A DNA stretch of 64,000 bases, taken from positions 62,001 through 126,000 of the forward strand of contig NZ_JBMSDZ010000009.1 of assembly GCF_049445995.1 (NCBI RefSeq), written 5' to 3'. The position numbers and the translations under genes are program-made. The DNA is from Dyella_A sp049445995. GTDB lineage: Bacteria > Pseudomonadota > Gammaproteobacteria > Xanthomonadales > Rhodanobacteraceae. Below the pieces are notes generated by a model. That model was not told where the DNA came from. It searched no databases and was given only the letters and a program-made list of their open reading frames with translations. Below are positions 59,073-64,000 of this stretch, piece after piece. How positions within the stretch are numbered: position 1 is the first letter of the stretch; each line of letters opens with the position of its first letter.

Positions 59073-59078
59073 ATTGTA
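59073..59078 (-). promoter_or_regulatory. -10 element of roxA, leaderless
   Basis: TACAAT on the minus strand ends 6 nt before the roxA ATG, so transcription would start at or beside the A of ATG. No Shine-Dalgarno and no convincing -35 are seen. Confidence 0.45.
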
Positions 59079-59171
59079 GCCGCGGCGCCGGGGCATGACG
59101 CCGCGGCATAAGCACATCGCCAATCATCCTTTGGGCGAGGCACCCGCGCGGGGCAAGCTGCAGCGATCCCG

Positions 59172-59185
59172 TTTGGACGTCCAAA
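59172..59185. promoter_or_regulatory. 14-bp perfect palindrome before cysJ
   Basis: TTTGGACGTCCAAA is an exact palindrome ending 10 bp before the cysJ GTG and overlapping its AAGG ribosome-binding region. It could be an operator for a sulfur regulator or a translational hairpin. Confidence 0.4.
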
Positions 59186-59195
59186 GGTTGTCGCC

Positions 59196-60986
59196 GTGAA
59201 TGCACTGCAGGCCCACCTCGCCAGCTCGCCCGGCCTGGCCGACGACCGCCAGGCGCTGTTGCGCCAGCTGGTCGACGGGCTCGATCCGGCCGAGCTCTAC
59301 TGGATCGCCGCCTGGGTGGCCAACCAGGCGGCGCATCCGACGGCGCGCCCGGGCGTGGCCGGCCCGGCGCACAGCGCGCGCCTGACGGTGCTCTACGGCA
59401 GCCAGACCGGCAACGCACGCCGCATCGCCGAACGCTTCGCGGCGCAGGCGGAAGCGGCCGGCCTGCCGGTGCGACTGCTGCGCGCCGGCGCCTACGCCAC
59501 CCGCGAGCTGGCCGACGAGCGCTACCTTGCCGTGGTGGTGAGCACCCAGGGCGAGGGAGAGCCGCCGGACGACGCGCGCGGCTTCGTCGAATTCCTCGCC
59601 TCGCGCCGTGCGCCGAAACTGCCGAAGCTGCACTACACGGTGCTCGGGCTGGGTGACTCCAGCTACCCGCAGTTCAACGCGATGGGCCGCACGCTGGACG
59701 CCCGCCTGGCCGAGCTGGGCGCGCAGCGGCTGGCGCCGTTGGCCGAGGCCGACGTCGACATCGAGCCGGTGGCCGCGCCGTGGACCGAAGGCGCGCTGGC
59801 GCTGCTGCGCGAACGGTTCGCGCATGACGCGCCGATCGCCTCGGTGACCCCGCTGCGGGTCGCCGCGACGCGGCCCCAGTTCCATCGCGAGCGCCCGTTC
59901 GCCGCACCGGTGCTGGCCAACCAGCGCATCGTGTCGCGCGCCAGCGAGCGCGACGTGCGCCACGTCGAGCTTTCGCTGGAAGGTTCCGGTCTGCGCTATG
60001 CGCCGGGCGATGCGCTGGGCGTGTGGCACCGCAATCCGGCCTCGCTGGTGACGGCGTTCCTCACCGTGCTGTCGCTGGATGGCGACAGCGCGGTGACCCA
60101 CGACGGCAAGACGCAGCCGCTGCGCGAATGGCTGGCGCGCGAACGCGAACTGACCCGGCTCAGCCGTCCGCTGGTGCAGGCAGTGGCCGAGCGGGCCGAC
60201 AGCGATGTGCTGCGCGCCGCGCTGGAACAGCCCGAGGCGATCAGGCAACTGCTGGCCAGCCATCAGCCGATCGACCTGCTGCGCGCGCATCGCGCCGACT
60301 GGGACGCCGCCGCGCTGGTCGCCGCGTTGCGACCGCTGACGCCGCGGCTGTATTCGATCGCCTCCAGCGCGCGGGCGGTGGGCGAGGAGGTGCACCTCAC
60401 CGTCGCCGTGGTCGACTACCACGCGCACGGCGAAGCTCACCTCGGCGCCGCCTCGCGCTGGATCGCCGAGGCCGGCGAGGACGCCACGCTGGACGTCTTC
60501 GTCGAGCCGAACGAGCGCTTCCGCCTGCCCGCCGACGGCGCGCGCGACGTGATCATGATTGGTCCCGGCACCGGCGTGGCGCCGTTCCGCGCCTTCGTGC
60601 AGGAGCGCCAGCAGGCCGGCGCCAGCGGTCGCAACTGGCTGGTGTTCGGCAACCGGCACGGTGCCGACGACTTCCTCTACCAGGTCGAGTGGCAGCAGGC
60701 GCTCAAGGACGGCGCGCTGCATCGTCTCGACGTGGCCTTCTCGCGCGACCAGGCCGGGAAGCGCTACGTGCAGCACCTGCTGCGCGAGCGCGGCGCCGAG
60801 CTGTACACCTGGCTCGCCGGCGGCGCCCACCTGTACGTCTGCGGCGACGCCGCGCAGATGGCGAAGGACGTGCACGCCGCCCTCGTGGAGATCGTCGCCT
60901 GCCACGGCGGCAAGACCCCCGAGGCCGCGCAGGCCTGGCTTTGCGAACTCCTGCAGGACGGGCGCTACGCCCGCGACGTGTACTGA
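59196..60986 (+). CDS. cysJ: NADPH-sulfite reductase flavoprotein, alpha subunit
   Basis: CysJ (596 residues) passes electrons from NADPH through FAD and FMN to CysI. The flavodoxin domain (~60-210) begins LTVLYGSQTGNARRIAE and contains STQGEGEPPDDARGF and LGLGDSSYPQFNAMG. The FAD-binding part has PRLYSIASSARAVGEEV, and the NADPH part has MIGPGTGVAPFRAFVQER and the C-terminal aromatic Tyr (ARDVY). It starts at GTG 59196. cysI follows after 1 bp. Confidence 0.95.
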   Translation: MNALQAHLASSPGLADDRQALLRQLVDGLDPAELYWIAAWVANQAAHPTARPGVAGPAHSARLTVLYGSQTGNARRIAERFAAQAEAAGLPVRLLRAGAYATRELADERYLAVVVSTQGEGEPPDDARGFVEFLASRRAPKLPKLHYTVLGLGDSSYPQFNAMGRTLDARLAELGAQRLAPLAEADVDIEPVAAPWTEGALALLRERFAHDAPIASVTPLRVAATRPQFHRERPFAAPVLANQRIVSRASERDVRHVELSLEGSGLRYAPGDALGVWHRNPASLVTAFLTVLSLDGDSAVTHDGKTQPLREWLARERELTRLSRPLVQAVAERADSDVLRAALEQPEAIRQLLASHQPIDLLRAHRADWDAAALVAALRPLTPRLYSIASSARAVGEEVHLTVAVVDYHAHGEAHLGAASRWIAEAGEDATLDVFVEPNERFRLPADGARDVIMIGPGTGVAPFRAFVQERQQAGASGRNWLVFGNRHGADDFLYQVEWQQALKDGALHRLDVAFSRDQAGKRYVQHLLRERGAELYTWLAGGAHLYVCGDAAQMAKDVHAALVEIVACHGGKTPEAAQAWLCELLQDGRYARDVY

Positions 60987-60987
60987 A

Positions 60988-62685
60988 ATGAGCGAGCCCA
61001 CTCCCTTGCCCGTGTCCGAGATGGAGCACATCAAGGCGGCCAGCCGGCTGCTGCGCGGGACCATCGCCGAAGGTCTGGCCGACCCGATCACCGGTGCGAT
61101 CAGCGACGACGACAACAAGCTGCTGAAATTCCACGGCAGCTACCAGCAGGACGACCGCGACCTGCGCGACGAGCGCCGCCGGCAGAAGCTGGAGCCGGCG
61201 TACGCCTTCATGATCCGCGCACGCCTGCCCGGCGGCGTGGTGACGCCGGCACAGTGGCTGGCGTTCGACCGCATCGCCACCGAACACGCCAACGGCACGC
61301 TGCGCATCACCACGCGGCAGACCTTCCAGTGGCACGGCGTGATCAAGCGACGGCTCAAGCCCACCCTGCGGGCCATCCACGACGCGCTGGCCACCACCAT
61401 CGCCGCCTGCGGCGACGTGGTGCGCACCGTGGTCAGCAGCGCCAACCCGCTGCAGCCCGATACGCACGCGCTGGCCTACGCCTGGGCGGCGAAACTGTCC
61501 GAGCATCTGGAGCCGCAGACGCGGGCGTACCACGAGATCTGGCTGGACGGCGAAAAGGTCTCCGGCGACGAGCACGAGCCGCTGTACGGCCCGACCTACC
61601 TGCCGCGCAAGTTCAAGATCGGCCTGGCCATCCCGCCGCTCAACGACATCGACGTGTTCGCCCAGGATCTTGGCCTGATCGCGATCATCGAGGACGGCCA
61701 GCTGCTCGGCTTCAACGTCGCCATCGGCGGCGGCATGGGCGCCAGCCACGGCGATCCCACCACCTATCCGCGCCTTGCCAGCGTGATCGGCTTCGTCGCG
61801 CCGGAGCAGTTGATCGCCGTGGCCGAGGGCGTGGTCGGCGTGCAGCGCGACTGGGGCAACCGCAGCGAGCGCAGGCACGCGCGGCTGAAGTACACGCTGG
61901 ACCATCGCGGCCTGGACGCCTTCGTCGCCGAGCTGGAGTCGCGGCTCGGCTTCGCGCTGGCGCCGGCGCGGCCGTACGCGTTCGAGCACAACGGCGACCG
62001 CTACGGCTGGACCGAAGGCGAGGGCGGCCGCTGGCACCTCACCCTGCACATCGAGGCCGGCCGCCTCGCCGATGTGGGCGCGGTGCGCTCGCTCAGCGGC
62101 CTGCGCGAGCTGGCGAAGGCCCACACCGGCAGCTTCCGCATGACCTGCAACCAGAACGTGATCGTGGCCGACGTGGCCGTGGCCGATCGGGCACGCATCG
62201 ACGCGCTGGTCGCCGAATACGGCCTGGATGGCTACGCCAAGGCCAGCCCGATCCGCCGTCACGCCGTGGCCTGCGTGGCGCTGCCCACCTGCGGGCTGGC
62301 GATGGCCGAGAGCGAGCGCTACCTGCCGGAGCTGCTGCCGAGGCTGGAGGCGCAGCTCGACCGCCACGGCCTGGTCGATGCGCCGATCCTGCTGCGCCTG
62401 TCCGGCTGCCCCAACGGCTGCTCGCGGCCCTACCTGGGCGAGATCGCGCTGGTCGGCCGCGCGCCGGGCCGCTATGACCTGCGCCTGGGCGCCGACTTCC
62501 GCGGCCAGCGGCTCAACCGCATCTACCGCGAGAACATCGACGAGGCCGCCATCCTCGCCGCGCTCGATCCGCTGTTCGCCCGCTACGCCGCCGAGCGCGA
62601 CGCGGGCGAGGGCTTCGGCGATTTCCTCGTGCGCATCGGCGAGGTCAGCGCGCCGCAGAAGATTCCCGCGCAGGTGATCGCATGA
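60988..62685 (+). CDS. cysI: NADPH-sulfite reductase hemoprotein, beta subunit
   Basis: CysI (565 residues) reduces sulfite to sulfide using siroheme and a [4Fe-4S] cluster. The four Cys ligands lie in ACVALPTCGLAMAE and LSGCPNGCSRP. HANGTLRITTRQTFQWHGV and the basic sulfite-binding residues are present. It starts at ATG 60988, 1 bp after cysJ. Its stop overlaps the cysH start (ATGA). Confidence 0.97.
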   Translation: MSEPTPLPVSEMEHIKAASRLLRGTIAEGLADPITGAISDDDNKLLKFHGSYQQDDRDLRDERRRQKLEPAYAFMIRARLPGGVVTPAQWLAFDRIATEHANGTLRITTRQTFQWHGVIKRRLKPTLRAIHDALATTIAACGDVVRTVVSSANPLQPDTHALAYAWAAKLSEHLEPQTRAYHEIWLDGEKVSGDEHEPLYGPTYLPRKFKIGLAIPPLNDIDVFAQDLGLIAIIEDGQLLGFNVAIGGGMGASHGDPTTYPRLASVIGFVAPEQLIAVAEGVVGVQRDWGNRSERRHARLKYTLDHRGLDAFVAELESRLGFALAPARPYAFEHNGDRYGWTEGEGGRWHLTLHIEAGRLADVGAVRSLSGLRELAKAHTGSFRMTCNQNVIVADVAVADRARIDALVAEYGLDGYAKASPIRRHAVACVALPTCGLAMAESERYLPELLPRLEAQLDRHGLVDAPILLRLSGCPNGCSRPYLGEIALVGRAPGRYDLRLGADFRGQRLNRIYRENIDEAAILAALDPLFARYAAERDAGEGFGDFLVRIGEVSAPQKIPAQVIA

Positions 62686-63404
62686 ACCCCGCCTACCTCG
62701 ACGCCGCCGCCCGCGATCCGGCCGTGCTCGGTCGGCTGGACGCCTGGCTGGGTCGGCTCGATGCGGTCGAGCGGGTGCGCTGGATAGTGCGCAACGTGCC
62801 GGGTCCGCTGGTGCTGTCGTCCAGCTTCGGCGCGCAGTCGGCGCTGATGCTGCACCTGGTCACGCGCGAGCAGCCGGACATCCCGGTGGTGCTGATCGAC
62901 ACCGGCTACCTGTTCCCTGAGACCTACCGCTTCGTGGACCAGCTCACCGACCGCCTCAAGCTCAACCTCAAGGTCTACCGCCCGGCGCTGAGCCCGGCGT
63001 GGATGGAGGCCCGTCACGGCCGGCTGTGGGAACAGGGCGAGGAGGGCATCAAGCGCTACAACGAGCTGCGCAAGGTGGAGCCGATGCAGCGTGCGCTGGC
63101 CGAGCTCGGCGCCTCGGGCTGGTTTTCCGGCCTGCGTCGCGTGCAGTCGCGCAGCCGCGAGCGGATTGCCTTCGCGCAGCGTCGCAAGGGCCGCTGGAAA
63201 TTTCACCCCGTCGCCGACTGGCGCGACCGCGACGTGGGCCAGTACCTCGCCCAGCACGGATTGCCCTACCACCCGCTGTGGGAGCAGGGCTACGTGTCGA
63301 TCGGCGACGTGCACACCACGCGGCCGTGGCAGCCCGGGATGGCGGCGGAGGACACGCGGTTCTTCGGGCTGCACCGGGAGTGCGGCTTGCACGAGGCGGT
63401 GTAA
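62682..63404 (+). CDS. cysH: phosphoadenylyl-sulfate (PAPS) reductase
   Basis: CysH (240 residues) reduces PAPS to sulfite with thioredoxin. The catalytic Cys234 is in the C-terminal RECGLHEAV, and no CC...CxxC iron-sulfur motif is present, so it is a PAPS rather than APS reductase. SSSFGAQSALMLHLV is the PP-loop. It starts at ATG 62682, overlapping cysI. cysG, cysD and cysN are not in the window. A repeat-containing gap follows before convergent cysB. Confidence 0.96.
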   Translation: MNPAYLDAAARDPAVLGRLDAWLGRLDAVERVRWIVRNVPGPLVLSSSFGAQSALMLHLVTREQPDIPVVLIDTGYLFPETYRFVDQLTDRLKLNLKVYRPALSPAWMEARHGRLWEQGEEGIKRYNELRKVEPMQRALAELGASGWFSGLRRVQSRSRERIAFAQRRKGRWKFHPVADWRDRDVGQYLAQHGLPYHPLWEQGYVSIGDVHTTRPWQPGMAAEDTRFFGLHRECGLHEAV

Positions 63405-63450
63405 TGCCGAGAGTTGCCGGTTCATCGCCAGCCGGTTCATGTCCCCCTCG

Positions 63451-63532
63451 CCGTCGTTCCAGCGAAAGCTGAAATCCAGTGCCTTTCGACACTGCAAAGA
63501 GGCGCCGGATCCCGGCTTTCGCTGGAATGACG
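63451..63532. repeat. CGTCATTCCAGC inverted repeat, copy 2
   Basis: Left CCGTCGTTCCAGCGAAAGCT (from 63451) and right part to 63532 (GGCTTTCGCTGGAATGACGG) form an imperfect inverted repeat of the same family as 51146-51231. It lies between convergent cysH and the LysR gene. Confidence 0.8.
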
Positions 63533-63609
63533 GGCGGTGGTTTTCGAGGAAGGCACGTTCTTTCGTCTCCCGCGGCTTCAGCATGGCCGAAGCGCCGTCA
63601 CGCAGCTTG

Positions 63610-64000
63610 TCAAACCCTTGCCGCCACTGGCTTCACCGCCCCTTTCGCCGCCCGCTCGCGCCAGGTCGGCGCCGTCGGCCATTCCACCGCCTCGCCGCTG
63701 GACACATGCCGCGCCACCGCCTTGCGCTCCAGCTGCGGGGCGAAGCCGGTGATGAAGGCCAGCGCGAATTCGCGCAGCACGCTGTCCTTGCGCAGCACGA
63801 TCCAGGTGGTGCAGGGCGCGAACAGCCGGTCGGCGGCGAGGATGCGCAGGTCGACACGGTCGGCGGGCAGCAGCGCCATCTCGGCCAGCACGCCCACGCC
63901 GAGGCCGGCGCGCACGTAGGTCTTGATCAGGTCGGCGTCGCTGGCGGTCATGGCGATCTGCGGCTGCAGGCCGGCGGACTCGAAGGTGCGGCGCAGCGAG
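63610..64000 (-). CDS. cysB: LysR-type regulator, CysB-like (5' end outside window)
   Basis: C-terminal 130 residues of a LysR-type regulator; the N-terminal DNA-binding domain lies past the window edge. The segment DADLIKTYVRAGLGVGVLAEMALLP, then LFAPCTTWIVLRKDSVLREFALAFITGFAPQLERKAV, strongly matches the effector-binding end of CysB/Cbl. It converges on cysJIH, which CysB activates in other bacteria in response to N-acetylserine. Both CysB and Cbl share this region, so the exact paralogue is not certain. Confidence 0.8.
   Translation of the reverse strand, partial: SLRRTFESAGLQPQIAMTASDADLIKTYVRAGLGVGVLAEMALLPADRVDLRILAADRLFAPCTTWIVLRKDSVLREFALAFITGFAPQLERKAVARHVSSGEAVEWPTAPTWRERAAKGAVKPVAARV

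Overview
The window is GC-rich chromosomal DNA from a gammaproteobacterium. Gene order and protein sequences suggest the order Xanthomonadales (Lysobacterales), most likely Rhodanobacteraceae (Rhodanobacter, Dyella or Luteibacter type). The clues are a fab cluster that runs straight into pabB-pabC-mltG-tmk-holB-pilZ, a complete nuoA-N operon followed by the initiator tRNA and rimP-nusA-infB-rbfA-truB-rpsO-pnp, and several intergenic palindromic repeats of the kind seen in this order. The family assignment is inference from memory, not from a search. Almost everything is conserved housekeeping sequence. I see no phage, transposase, CRISPR array, toxin-antitoxin or defence locus.

Layout. 1-3.5 kb: a MoxR ATPase cut by the window edge, a GT39-like membrane glycosyltransferase, a Maf/YceF nucleotide pyrophosphatase and a small membrane protein. 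3.5-15.6 kb: yceD-rpmF, then fabH-fabD-fabG-acpP-fabF (type II fatty acid synthesis), then a tightly overlapping block pabB-pabC-mltG-tmk-holB (folate precursor, peptidoglycan, dTMP kinase, clamp-loader delta prime), then a PIG-L type deacetylase and pilZ. plsX is absent from its usual place between rpmF and fabH. 15.7-30.8 kb: nuoABCDEFGHIJKLMN, all 14 subunits of NADH:quinone oxidoreductase, with repeat elements in the nuoD-nuoE and nuoH-nuoI gaps. 30.9-40.3 kb: initiator tRNA, rimP, nusA, infB, rbfA, truB, rpsO and pnp. This is the transcription/translation/RNA-decay block, with clear promoters, terminators and leader hairpins.

40.4-49 kb: a class III polyhydroxyalkanoate synthase pair (phaE with a histone-H1-like basic tail, and phaC), a PspC-domain protein, mtnA, a GtrA-like membrane protein, gyrA, and a small heat-shock protein followed by a CbpA-type J protein. 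49-59 kb, minus strand: pilH, a LOG-family protein with an AcuI/YhdH oxidoreductase, then sucA-sucB-lpdA (2-oxoglutarate dehydrogenase complex), then the ribosomal oxygenase roxA/ycfD with an overlapping uncharacterised gene. 59.2-64 kb: cysJ-cysI-cysH (assimilatory sulfate/sulfite reduction), converging on a CysB-like LysR regulator that is cut by the window edge.

The most interesting material is between genes: a ~189 bp near-perfect palindrome between fabH and fabD, a perfect 19-bp-arm hairpin in the rpsO leader, 29-bp inverted repeats wrapped around the infB terminator with a relative upstream of lpdA, two copies of a CGTCATTCCAGC repeat, two probable leaderless starts (yceD, roxA) and a second terminator-like structure in the rimP leader. 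In proteins, the points of note are GyrA with Ala83, PhaE with a long Lys/Ala-rich tail, PabB with PIAGT instead of PIKGT, and an initiator tRNA with a U1-U72 mismatch.
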